Assembly (NCBI GenBank): GCA_051453625.1
Contig: JBOZIK010000001.1
Span: 203,655,381 to 203,719,380, forward strand
Direction: 5' to 3'
From: Welwitschia mirabilis
Taxonomy: Eukaryota > Gnetophyta > Gnetopsida > Welwitschiales
Length of the DNA stretch: 64,000 nucleotides
Shown one piece after another: positions 34,656 to 45,136 of the stretch. A program made the translations under genes and the position numbers. Position 1 is the stretch's first letter; every line of letters begins with the position of its first letter. Under the pieces are notes generated by a model. It ran no database searches. It was not told the origin of the DNA and saw only the letters and a program-made list of their open reading frames with translations.

Positions 34656-35900
34656 AAGAAAAAGCAAACACTTCGTCTAATCCACCCTTACACCTGTTAA
34701 ACCTAATGCCAATGTCACCCTTAGAGATCTAATCATAAATTAAAAAACATGAAATCCAAACCTGAATCTCTATTCCCTTTTTAATGGAAAACCTGATGAA
34801 GACCCTTTACAACACATTACTAATATAAAAAAGTTAGTGCTCACTTCAAGGAATGATAAAAAATGGAATAAGTGATAGAACTTACATGGTTATCTTTCCC
34901 ATCACTTTAAAAGATAAGGCTAAACTTTGATTAAGAATGATTCCTTATAAAATTTTAAAATTATGGAGTTAAGTTCAAGAAGCCTTCATTAAAGATTCAT
35001 GAGTAAAATGACCATTATAAAATATAAGAAATAAATAACAAACTTTCAATGACTACCTAATGAAGATTATGCCTCTACTTATAAGAGATTTTTTGTTGCT
35101 TTACATTCAAAACCTATAAATACTTTTTCTTAGAAAGAATTGGTAGACTACTTTTATAGTGGATTAAATAGTTAAATAAAGAAACTAGTTGATTTTTAAT
35201 GTGAAGAAAATTTGTAAAACATTATCTTAGCAAATGCTTGGAAAGTATTAAAAGAGTTGGTAAAAGTGAGTCAAACTTGGTCTAAACACTTATCTAGAGG
35301 AAACTAAATTATAGGTTAAATCATTAAAGACTTTAAGAAGGTTAAAAAGAAAAATAAAAAACAAGAAATAAAAAAGAACCAATAAATTTTATTAAACATT
35401 TTTCCTTAACTTTAAAAAAATATACTTAAACAATTTTAGATGCAAAGGTGGTAACCGAAAAGAGTGTAGTTGTAGCTCCTACTTCTGATTTATACAAAGA
35501 TAAATATCATGTTACAAAAAAAGCTTTTTACTTCAAAATTCTAAATAAAGAAGCTATAAGAAATCATGTTCCTTCAATCAAAGGTCCTTAAACTTTAACC
35601 AAAACCAAAATCAAACTCAAATCCAAAATTACAACAATTTTCAACCTAGGATGAGTGAACAATATAACTTTAAAAATTTTTAAACAAATCATTCTAACTT
35701 CCAACCATTTAATAATAGCTTTAAAAACATAAAATTCTAACAAACCAAGATGATCCTCTTAGGAATTCTATTGATAAGTTGAGAAAATATAAGAAAGAAT
35801 AAATTCCAATGTAAAAATATTATGAGTATTTTGTAACAAACAATGCTTACTAACCAAAGACCATAAGAATTACTTGTCACTCAACCTTTATCAAATCTAA
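34656..35900 (+). pseudogene. Gag of element C, decayed
   Basis: Pieces in several frames follow the plant Ty3/gypsy gag order: LYSLFNGKPDEDPLQHITNI (about 34765-34825), a region like ITWLSFPxxLKDKAK (about 34880-34920), then TYKRFFVALHSKP-type residues near 35070-35120 and FYSGLNxxIKKLVDF near 35150-35200. These match the gag of B (STYERFFIATH, YIYSGL). It would form the particle and bind RNA. About one stop per 10-20 codons; no single frame is long. The zinc-knuckle region near 35490-35560 is not recognisable as CCHC any more. Confidence 0.7.
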
Positions 35901-36330
35901 ATAAAGTTAAGAAAGATTATAAGATAATGACAAGAAGTGAAAATAAGATAACACATCCCACCCATAAGGATTTTACATCACAAAGTGATAAAAATGATAA
36001 AGAAGAGGACATAAAAATTTTTAAAAATTATTATTTCTCTTCTCAATTAAGTAATAAAAAGAAAAAGTATTCACATGAAAAACCTACTACTTCTTGGCTT
36101 AATAGATTGAACATAAACCCTACTTTTAATGATTATTTAAAAGCTTTAATTAAAAATGTGAGTATCAATTTACCATTTTGAAAATTTTGCAAGAAAACCC
36201 TAAGTATTCTAATTTGTAGAAAGACCTGATTAAGAGGAAACAAAAATGAACCATCCCTAATAAAGTCTTCTTAGCTCCATCTATTAACAACTTAGTTTTA
36301 TAAAAATGTTCATCTGGGGGCAGAAACTAT
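35901..36330 (+). pseudogene. Gag-protease junction region of element C
   Basis: An 84-codon open stretch (35927-36181) reads MTRSENKITHPTH near the start and WLNRLNINPTFNDYLKALIK then NVSINLPF near its end. Element E has WKLL...NPKYFKLWKGL after a matching NPNFDKHLKIL segment. This corresponds to the conserved region after gag in Athila/Tat polyproteins (L-R-S-G ... F-x-K-F-L-x-V-L-K-x-L-x-I-N-I-P-F). Role unknown; the stretch is unusually well kept. Confidence 0.65.
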
Positions 36331-36800
36331 TAGTGTTACTTTATAGAAAAATAGAATAATTAAGAAAGACTTGATTAATATTGGAGCTAGTGTCAACATT
36401 ATAGACTTGCATATTTGTCAAAGACTTGGGTTAGAATATAGAATAGAGCCTGCAAGGATTGTTTTAGAATTGGCTAATACCGCTATTAGAAAATCATTAA
36501 GTGTAATTAAGGACTTGGTCATTTAGATTGAAGAATATTTCTACCTCATTAATTTTGTTGTGATAGGAGTTGAACATAATGTTAGTTATCCTTTACTTCT
36601 AGGTAGAGCTTTTTGTGTAATATTGCATTGTATTATAAATATAAGAACTAGTTTGATGAAGTGTCATTTAATAAATAAGAAGTTTTCAATAAGATTGTTT
36701 AATGTGGCTAAAACATATTTAGGAAATGATTTAAGTATATAAGAAAAAATAAAGCTAACCTTATTTTTACAACACCATCCACTTAAAGAGAGATAGTTAA
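36331..36800 (+). pseudogene. Retropepsin-like protease of element C, inactive
   Basis: Reads KDLINIGASVNIIDLHICQR (about 36367-36426), then SLSVIKDLVI, then VGVEHNVSYPLLLGRAF-type sequence at 36560-36610, matching the Athila/Tat aspartic protease from D-x-G-A-S to L-L-G-R-x-F. The catalytic Asp codon at 36377-36379 is AAT (Asn), a single G->A change. One in-frame stop lies between SVIKDLVI and EEYFY. Open stretch 36560-36742 covers the C-terminal half. Confidence 0.8.
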
Positions 36801-37290
36801 TGCTTCATGAATCAACTCTGTTTAATAATAAATTAGAAGTAGATGACTTGTACATTTTTTATGAAGATCAACTTTATTTTAAACATCTAGGAATTGATTA
36901 TTTTAATTTGAAAAGTAGAAATGTTGAGTCTATTAGCTATGCACAAGTCCAAGATCTAAGTAGAACTAATATTTTATATTTTAAAAATGATCATCCACTA
37001 GTGAAGTCTGGATGAAAATATAAGATAATAGTGAATTTTCTTGAAAATTTAACAAAAACAAAAATCTAAATTGAAATCTAAAATATGAAACCCTTATCCA
37101 GTGAATTGAAATATATTTTTCTAAATAATGATTTGAACAAATCTATGATAATTAATAGAAATTTTTTCCCTCAATAAGAATCAAGCCTACTCTCTCTTCT
37201 GCAATCTAAGATAAATGCATTCATTTAGTCCCATAATAAGTTGATAGTAATTCCTATCTTAATTATTCAATATAAATTCTACCTTGAAGA
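36800..37290 (+). pseudogene. Protease-RT linker of element C
   Basis: The open stretch 36800-37015 (71 codons) has no recognised domain. After a stop, KPLSSELKYIFLNNDLNKSM (about 37087-37146) matches the L-K-Y-x-F-L linker seen in element B at 8520-8846. It joins protease to RT in the polyprotein. Confidence 0.6.
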
Positions 37291-38110
37291 TAATGTAAAA
37301 CCTATTAGATAACCTCAACATAAATTTAATCCAATACTTAAGTAAGTTGCTAAAGATGAAATCATAAAATTAATGGATGATAAAATATTTATGCTATAGC
37401 TGATAGTAAGTGGATTATCCCTTTGATGGTAGTACCTAAAAAAGATGGGAAATGAAAAATGTACATAGATTTTAGAAACGTAAATGAAGTAATCAATGAC
37501 AATCACTATCCTTTACCTTTTTTTGATCAAATACTTGATAGGATTCAAGGATATAAATTTTATTATTTTCTTGATAGATATAATGGTTACAATAAAGTTT
37601 GTATTACTAGTGAGGAATAGGTCAAAACTACTTTCACTTCACCTTTTAGTACTTTCACCTTTTAGTACTTTCACTACTCAATGCATGCCTTCTAGACTTT
37701 GTAATGCTCCTAGTACTTTTTAGCATGCTATGATGGGTATTTTTTCTATTATGCTAGAGGATTCAATTAAAATTTTTATGGATGACTTTTCTATTTATGC
37801 TAAAACTTTTAAACAAATTTTATCATGATTAGAGATAGTCCTTGATCATTGCATTTTTAGTGGCTTACATTTAAATTGAGAAAAGATTTTATTTTTAGTT
37901 GAAAGTGAAATTGTTTTAGATCACTATATTTTGAAAGAGGTGATTAGAATGAACTCTGAAAAAGTTGGTATTATTCAAAACCTAAATCCCCCTACTAATA
38001 TAAAATAGGTTAGATCTTTTTTTCTCATTATGCTATTTATTGTCATTTTATTCATGATTATGTAAATATTTATAAACCCATTTACTTGTTACTAGAGAAA
38101 GAAGCTAAAT
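37291..38110 (+). pseudogene. Reverse transcriptase of element C, decayed but catalytic motif kept
   Basis: Starts with PQHKFNPILK and VAKDEIIKLMDD (about 37310-37380), then IIPLMVVPKKDGK, KMYIDFRNVNEV and NDNHYPLP (37415-37515). The catalytic pair is intact as IKIFMDDFSIY, with FMDD at 37775-37786. C-terminal parts (HYILKEVIRMN near 37922, then NPPTNIKxVRSF) follow. Breaks include a 1-base shift near 37520, a local duplication of TTCACCTTTTAGTAC (about 37639-37671) and several stops. Compared with A, whose motif is F-I-N-D, this copy is better preserved. Confidence 0.85.
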
Positions 38111-38690
38111 TTAAAAGGAATGAATTTTATCAGTTTACTTTTAATAGGCTAAAATATAAACTTTCTTATGCTCTTATTGTAATAGGACCTAATTGAAAAA
38201 AGAAATTTAAATGAACATGTATTACAAATAATTTTGTTGTGGGTAGGATACTTTATTAAAAATATGAAAATGATTTTAAAGTTATATTTTATCATAGAAA
38301 ATCTCTGTTTAAAACTCAAACAAATTATAGTACTATAGAGAATAGAATGTTAGCAATTATCTTTTGCCTTAATACACTTAGACATTATTTTTTAGGCTTT
38401 TATATAAATGTTTATACTAACCATGCTACTATTTACTATCTCATGACTAAGAAAGATTCTAGTTTTAAATTGATTAGATGAATCCTCTTTATTCAAGAGT
38501 TTAATTTAACCATCATAAATAAAGTAAGGAAGCATGATTGTATTGCTAATCATTTATCTCATCTTTTTTCTTCTCCTAATGATTCTGTTATTAATGATTA
38601 TTTTCCAAATAAGCAACTTTTTACTATATCTTCTACTTATTCTCCTTCTTCATATGTGGGTATTGTTAATTACTTATTATGAAAACACCA
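38111..38690 (+). pseudogene. RNase H and tether of element C, decayed
   Basis: Reads YENDFKVIFYHRKSLFKTQT, NYSTIENRMLAIIFCLNTLR, HYFLGFYINVYTNHATIYYL and MTKKDSSFKLIR (about 38260-38480) in nearly one frame, the Ty3 RNase H pattern with VYTDH changed to VYTNH. The tether NHLSHLFSSPND (about 38545-38585) matches the A-D-x-L-S-R-L motif that ends the domain. Confidence 0.85.
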
Positions 38691-39620
38691 TAACATTAGA
38701 CTTATAATCAATGCAAATCTTTTCTCCATAGAATAGGTGATTATGAGTGGATAGAGCCACATTTGTATTGTAAGTGTAAAGATGAAATTATGCAAAAATA
38801 TATGCCTGATTTGGAAAAATCTAAAATCCTTCATCTTTGTCATGGTGGTATTTGTAGAGGACCTTTTAGTGGATATAAAACAACAATGAAAATTATTCAT
38901 TATAGTTTTTATTGGCCTACTCTTTTTTAATATTCTTTTGATTTTTCTAGAAGGTTTAATCTTTGTCACTATTATGATAGTCTTATTCATGCTTGGGAGA
39001 TGTTCCTTAGACCTATTCCTAATTATGAACCTTTTGATTATTGGGGTATTGATTTTATAGGCCCTATTTACCCACCTTTTCATGCTAAACATTATATTTT
39101 AATGGCTATAGATTATGTGACTAAATGGATTAAAGCTATTCCTAATTCTTTAAATAATGCCTAAACTATTTGGCATTTTCTTAAAACTTATATTTTTTAG
39201 ATATTTGGTTTTTCTAGGATTATATTAGTGACCAAGAAACTTATTTATTAATTAGATTTTTAGGAAACTTTTTTTATCTATTAGAATAGAACATATAGTA
39301 GCTTGTGCTTATCATTCTTAGACTAATGGATAGATAAAAATTTAAAAAATGTTGTAAAAAGTTATTTTTTTGTTAATAATAAATCTTAGACTTCTAAATT
39401 TAATGATGTTCTTTGTTCTTATCGTACTACTTAGCATACTTCTCTTAGTTTTTCACCTTATGAAATTATGTATGGAAAAGTTTGTGCTTTATGTATTAAT
39501 GTGTGCCATAACTCTTATTGTGCTTCTCATCAACTTAATCTTATAGATATTTATGAAAACCTTAAACATAGGTTAATCTAATTATATTACCTTGATGGAA
39601 AAATAAAATCATGCTATACA
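38691..39620 (+). pseudogene. Integrase of element C, decayed
   Basis: The zinc-binding start GDYEWIEPHLYCKCKDEIMQ (38727-38786) is followed by HLCHGGICRGPFSGYKTTMK, then YWGIDFIGPIYPP (about 39040-39080) holding the first core Asp, IDYVTKWIKAIPN (about 39105-39145), and after a frameshift the ISDQETY region of the second Asp (about 39225). Core C-terminal LSFSPYEIMYGK is near 39445-39480. The frame from 38727 stays open for over 60 codons before the first stop. It lies directly after the RNase H tether as in the family. Confidence 0.85.
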
Positions 39621-42059
39621 TTGTTAATTAATCTATATAATCCAAGCTAAGTTTAAACATGATAAAAAATACTTTATAAAAAGTTTAAACCAAATCAAGT
39701 TATTCTTTTATACAACATTAGAGTATAGATTTTGAATAACAAGTTAAACTATAAATAGTTAACTACTTATCTTGAAGAAAGAGTTCATTCTAATGAATCT
39801 ACTAAGATTTTAAATTTAAAAATTAAGGAGATTTAAAAAGTTAATGATAATAGTTAAAATTATCTGAAGGATCTTTCGATGCAATCATAAACATGGTAGA
39901 AGCACTAGTTTTGGAGGTTTTCCTCAATGAGAAGAACTTTCTTCCTATTATTGTCTGAGTTATTTCTTAGCTTATTCCTTTGGTGAATGTTATGATTTCA
40001 CTTAATCATCTTTTAAACTTAACTTATGTGTTGCTTTATAACATTTTCATGACTAGTATTCGTAATTGAGCATTTTATAGTGGTAAGATTGGATTCATCT
40101 AATCTTGAGACAATCCCATGTCTATGAACTTCACTTTAAAGGAAGATGTATAATTTCTTATGCTTTTTTTTCAATGGTGTAAGATCTTCAGTTGTTTGGA
40201 AGTGTTCTTTTCTATTTTTTATTTCACTTATTTACCTTTTTCTTTTTAAGTATGTAACCATATGGGAATTTTTTCCAAAAAAAAGATAAAAATAATAACC
40301 ATGTTCTATTATATTTTATGATTAAAGAAAAATTTATTATCACCATAATGTTCTACCACACCAAGATAAATTTTTGCAAAAGTGGAAACTCCACTGTAGG
40401 ATTAGTTGACCATGCTTTATGGGTCCTTACTTCTCTGACTGTGGTTGCACTCTATTCATTATAAAAAAAGTTATGATAAACTTTGTGATTATGGCATTAG
40501 TGATGTTCTTAATGTCATTAGAGGTATTATTTATTTTCTACACTCTTAGTATTTCCACTTGATCATTTTACTTTTGAAAATTCAAGTGTCTTTGTGGGAT
40601 GAGAGTAGATGAGTTCATTTCTAAGTAGCTTTTGATTTTTTCATTTATTGTTATAAGCACTNNNNNNNNNNTGCATTTTTACTCAGATGGTTTTATGATG
40701 TATTCCTTAGAAGTTTGCTAAATTATAATTTAGGATAGGTAAGTAATCATTTCCTTATTTCTTATGTCTATTTTCATTCTACTTTTCTTTGGTTTTTTAG
40801 TTTATTATTTTAAAGTCATTTTTACATTTTCTCATTCTTATATAAGACATTATTATTTAGTAGTATCCTTACTATTCATTCATGTTCATTAATTTTTAAC
40901 TAAATATTTGAATTTATCAGAACATCTTTTTTGTTTTATAGATTTTATGAGATTCCTTGTACCTTTTGGAGTTTTGTGCTTTATATTATTTTACTTTTCA
41001 GTTTAAGCACATTTATTTAGTTTTTATTATTAGATTTCAGCCTAGTTATTTCATTTTCTTTAGCCATAGTTTTTCTGTTGAGTTTTTATTCTTCATCTCA
41101 ATTTTCATAGTTTTCTTTCTGATTTTTTTTACTTTTCCTAAGTTTTCTAATAAAATTTAATAATTTGATGATTATATTTAAGCCTAATTTTTTTGGCTGA
41201 CATCTTTCTTTTCATAAAAAATTTTGATGTCTTATCATTTACTTGATCATTTAGATGACACCAGAGAAACAACATTTTAATTTTTTCTAAGAGTCATCCT
41301 AAAGCTATTATCTAGATAACATGGCTGGACAATAGTGTAATAAAACCATGGTCCAAATCATTTTTCTTTATTTTTCTTAATTTTCTCATTATTTTTGCTC
41401 ATTTCTTTAAGAGATGACAATACCTGTAGATCATGCTAACATCTTGGATCTTTTCCTTCTCAATTTCATATCCAAATTTTAAAGTTTTAATTAAATTTAT
41501 CAAAATGAGGTGTGTTTTTTTCTCCTCCTTGTTTTTAAATTTTTCTCCTATTTTTTAGACTTTCAACACATAGTTTTTACATATGTTTATTAGTTTTTTT
41601 TGCTCTTCAATTTAAAACTTACTAATTTAAATTTCATTATGTATTTTACAAGTCATGATCAGGTGTGTATTTTATGACGAAATTTTAACTTTCCATCTTT
41701 TACAATCATTTTCTCACAAACCGTAGCTTGAAATGTAGTAGTCCTTCAGGAAAAATTGATTAGTTTAATGTATTCTACTATTCTATTAGCTTAAATTTTT
41801 TATTTGAGTTCTAAAAATTTTTACCATATGTGTGGCTTACTTAAAACATTGCTTTTCCATTTTTCATGTGTTTTGCATTTTTCTTCTCATGTTTACCCAA
41901 TCTAGGACATATTAAGTATTTAAGGAGGTAGGATGTATTATCATCATTTTTCTTAATTTTGTCATTTTTACGGTCTTTATTGTGCATCCATGTAATGTAT
42001 TTCACATATCTTTTCATTCTTGCATGATGTTTTTTATGTATGTTTTTTAATAAGTAGGC
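39621..42059 (+). other. 3' non-coding region of element C
   Basis: No open frame longer than about 65 codons and none recognised. About 40330-40540 is the conserved non-coding block (GTGGAAACTCCACTGTAGGA, then CATGCTTTATGGGTCCTTAC) shared with A, B and E. A 10-base gap is at 40662-40671. A T-rich section (40957-41160) is probably chance. A palindromic word GATCATTTAGATGACACCAG is at 41241-41260. Confidence 0.55.
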
Positions 42060-43345
42060 TTCATATGCATAGATCTAGATAGGATGAGGTAGAGGTTAAA
42101 GCCATAGNNNNNNNNNNNNNNNNNNNNNNNNNNNCTATTAGTACCACTAGAGGTAGAGTGTATGGAGCCGGTACATCCACCACTTCTACATGGACAATCA
42201 TTGATGATTTAGATAGTTAGCATCCATATTAAGAGATAATTTGAAGATTTTATGAGCTACATAGAGCCTAAGGTTGATCAAAGTCTTATAGATCTATAGC
42301 TTAGATTGATCAATGCACATGGGTTATATTATGTCTCAAAGACAAGGGAGTTCTGTGACATCATGCACATAGAGCATTGACCAGATTCTCATGATCAGCT
42401 AGTTGATATGATTATTACTTACATTTATGACCAGATGATTGTGATCCTCCCATCCCGTATTATAATAGTCATAGATCTTAATGGACTTGGGAGTCTTTAT
42501 ATTCATTTAATTAATGAGACTAAAGAGAGTCATGCATATGGTATTACACTAGATATACTGGCAGATTTGATGATAGATAGGTGGGAAGTTCTTGTTACAT
42601 AGCTGACCCCCATATATAGAGTGATTTATAGAAGACTGATTCATAACATTAGCTCATCATTTCATGATAATCATGTGATGGTCATACATATTCAAATTCT
42701 AGTAACTTTTAGATAGGAAGAACAGATGAACCTATTGATATTTATTTGGAGGAAAATTAGATCTATGATTATGGCATAACAACTATAGACTCTAGGTTAT
42801 CCATGCCTTCTCTTAGCTTTTTTCAAATAATTTGAGATACTAGAATCCATAGGCAAGTAGTGTTTATCTCATATCTAGTCTTTATCTTAATATTTGAAGG
42901 ACATAAACATACAGGTACTAGGAGAAGCAGAGTAACCTTAGGTACAAAGACCTATAGTTAGGACTATACTTAAGAAAATACAAGCACTTTTAGTAAAGAT
43001 TAATAAGATCATTATAGGTTTTGTAGATTACAATATCTAAACACTAGACTAGAGGATTTAGACTCTTGATCAAGGAACATAGACATTGTAAAGAGAACCC
43101 TGACTACTGAGAGGAGTGTCTAGCACTTTCAGGACTAAATTATTGATGTGCACTAATGTGTTGTCTCTAGTTAGTAGAGTGTGATAGTAGATATTCTAGA
43201 AGTTATACATGTCTTAGGAGATGAGACAGTTTATTCCATTTCTATATCTTTGCAACTTCATTTCCCTACTGACCCTAAGCATTCTCCTTCTTCTCCCCTT
43301 ACATATGAGCTAACTACCCAAATAGAATTCATCATGTAATCATAA
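42060..43345 (+). pseudogene. Decayed envelope-position ORF, copy 2 (element C)
   Basis: It lies between integrase and the polypurine tract. From about 42330 one frame reads VSKTREFCDIMHIEH, stop, PDSHDQLVDM, then a 64-codon open part (42408-42602) with PSRIIIVIDLNGLGSLYIHL and INETKESHAYGITLDILADL. After one stop it continues YRVIYRRLIHNISSSFHDNH (about 42617-42676). The homologous copy at 23100-24290 confirms that a protein was once encoded. The arrangement recalls the envelope-like frame of Athila elements; some phrases recall the 'putative plant transposon protein' family. No membrane segment can be asserted. A 27-base gap is at 42108-42134. Confidence 0.6.
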
Positions 43346-43865
43346 GGGGAGTGATTCTATGATATTTTGTATCTTCCCCTTTGTATTTTGGTACTAAAAC
43401 TCATTATTTATATACATGTCATTTTTTTAGTTTAGCATAGTATATCTTTTTATCTAATTTTTATGATTATCTTCATTTTTCATATGTTATGATTAAGACT
43501 TATTTTATTTAGGTGATCTTTTATTCATTACTGTATAACTCAATGGTGGGCTTTTAATTATAAATTAATTATTTATCTGAAAAATTTCTATCATAGATTC
43601 CTATTTTTCAAGATCATTTTCTCAGCCTATTATCCCCTTCATTATCTGAATTATAGCCCAAATGACAATATGGCTAATTTTCAAAGTAGGTGAAATGTTC
43701 AGTTTTTTATTTTTAATGATTTATTTTGAAGCTCTAAAATTCTTGAATTTTTTTCTAAGATAATTTCTTTAGTACCTTAGTTATTTTTATTATTAAACAA
43801 GTTAGATTGCAATCACAATTTGCTATTTGGTTTTATCAGGAACTGACGAGGCTAAGTGAGGACTA
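43346..43865 (+). other. Spacer and polypurine tract of element C
   Basis: AT-rich spacer with no gene. It ends GACGAGGCTAAGTGAGGACT (43845-43864), the purine-rich primer for plus-strand synthesis, immediately before the LTR. The same tract ends the internal regions of A (15342), B (complement at 6558) and E (complement at 45137). Confidence 0.7.
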
Positions 43866-44963
43866 TGTTACACTACCAACTTGCATGTATTTGATAGGGT
43901 ATTTTAAGTAGTTTTTTAGGATACTAGATAAGTTTATGTTGGAATTTTATGGTAATAGAGAGTTAAGATGACAAATAAGAAAACAAGTAAACTCCATAAC
44001 ATTTTATAGAATTTAGAGTATTTTCCAATACTTTCTATTTTTTAGACAAATTTCATGTAAACTAAGAATAATGCATTAGATAAATACTTATAAAAGACTA
44101 TCGTCCACCTCATTATTTGGATGACAGTATAGATGATATAACATTAAAGCCAACAAGGATGTTGATTGTGATCAATTTGGTAAATGATGTGAATTACTTA
44201 TGTGATGGCGTCATCCCCTATATCATCCAGATGACCGATAGGATAACATCTATTATAATGTTCCAATGTACATTTACCTAATTCTTGTCAGTTATTTGTA
44301 TGTCTTTTGATGCAGCCATTAGGGTTGTGCTTGTGTATGTCTTCATGTCTTATTGTTGTATGCTTTGTACTAATAAGTATCAATTCTACCCTTGTCTCCA
44401 TCTTATCTTCACTTATACCAAAAATTTTTATGATAGGATATTGAAGGGTCAGAGATCCATCTTTAGTAGCTATAGAGAGACATCTTTCTTAATGTTGGGT
44501 GGTGCTTTCTCCATTGAAGTGCGATTGATTTGTAACACAGTTATGGTTTAATTAATATAAAGACTTCTTTTCTATTTTCTATACTTGTATTTTCTTATCT
44601 CTCATAGCTTATGTTTATTTTGGCTTAGTAATAGTTTCTTAAGTGATATAGGTTATGAGGACAACCTTTGTCAAGTTTAAGCATTGTTACTTTAGATGCA
44701 TTATTCCTTTATTTTTCTAAATTAATTTTGTATAAGTGTGTTGCATTGTATTTTTTTGCATTGTAATTTATTTTTATTGATAGAATATAAAGTGTTTCTT
44801 GTGAAAATCAATTTTCTTTCTCTAGCCTAGGCCTTCAATGGATTATAACATTTAGGTCAAATACCATCTATATTAGTGTATTGTATTGTGTAGATATCTA
44901 TTTTATTTGTGAATAACAATATCTTTTTGAGCTTAATCATTTATAAAAATACACACTGTAATA
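43866..44963 (+). repeat. 3' LTR of element C
   Basis: It starts TGTTACACTACCAACTTGCA, right after the polypurine tract, and ends ATACACACTGTAATA, where the terminal CA is mutated. It matches the 5' LTR along its length, for example TTTTAAGTAGTTTT[T/A] near the start and GATTATAACATTTAGGTCAA near the end. Confidence 0.85.
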
Positions 44964-45136
44964 ATATGAAGTATTAAAATAACCTGAGATGCCTCTGAAT
45001 ATGCTAAGAATCACATGTTTTATTAATTGTCTTGTCAGTTCTCCATAATTGTCAGTATTGCATCCACACATGTTTAAATGTCTTGTAAAAATACTCAAAA
45101 TACATAATCAAATTCTTACAAATTAGTATTACAACA
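44964..45136 (-). repeat. 3' LTR of E, right part
   Basis: Resumes the LTR broken at 32855: ATATGAAGTATTAAAATAAC then ATATGCTAAGAATCACATG, matching GTATGAAGTATTAAAAAAAG and ATATGCTAAGAATTACATT in the intact LTR at 54136-54195. It ends TAGTATTACAACA at 45136. Confidence 0.85.

Larger units (their letters stand above)
32856..44963 (+). mobile_element. Element C: most complete Athila-like retrotransposon
   Basis: Plus strand, 12.1 kb, nested in the 3' LTR of E. LTRs of 1097 and 1098 bases flank a primer site, leader, gag, protease, RT, RNase H, integrase, a long 3' region with an envelope-position frame, and a polypurine tract. All genes carry stops. Flanks read GTATT|TGTTAC on the left and GTAATA|ATATGAAG on the right. 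Comparison with the intact copy of the site (CAAAGTATGAAGTATT at 54132-54147) shows a short duplication of about GTAT/ATAT, blurred by an indel. Confidence 0.85.

Noticed and set aside
38670-39092. 140-codon minus-strand frame, one of the longest without N
   Set aside because: Antisense to the well-recognised integrase of element C.
40957-41160. Phe-rich 67-codon frame in 3' region of C
   Set aside because: T-rich DNA; similar frames occur by chance and the corresponding place in other elements has none.
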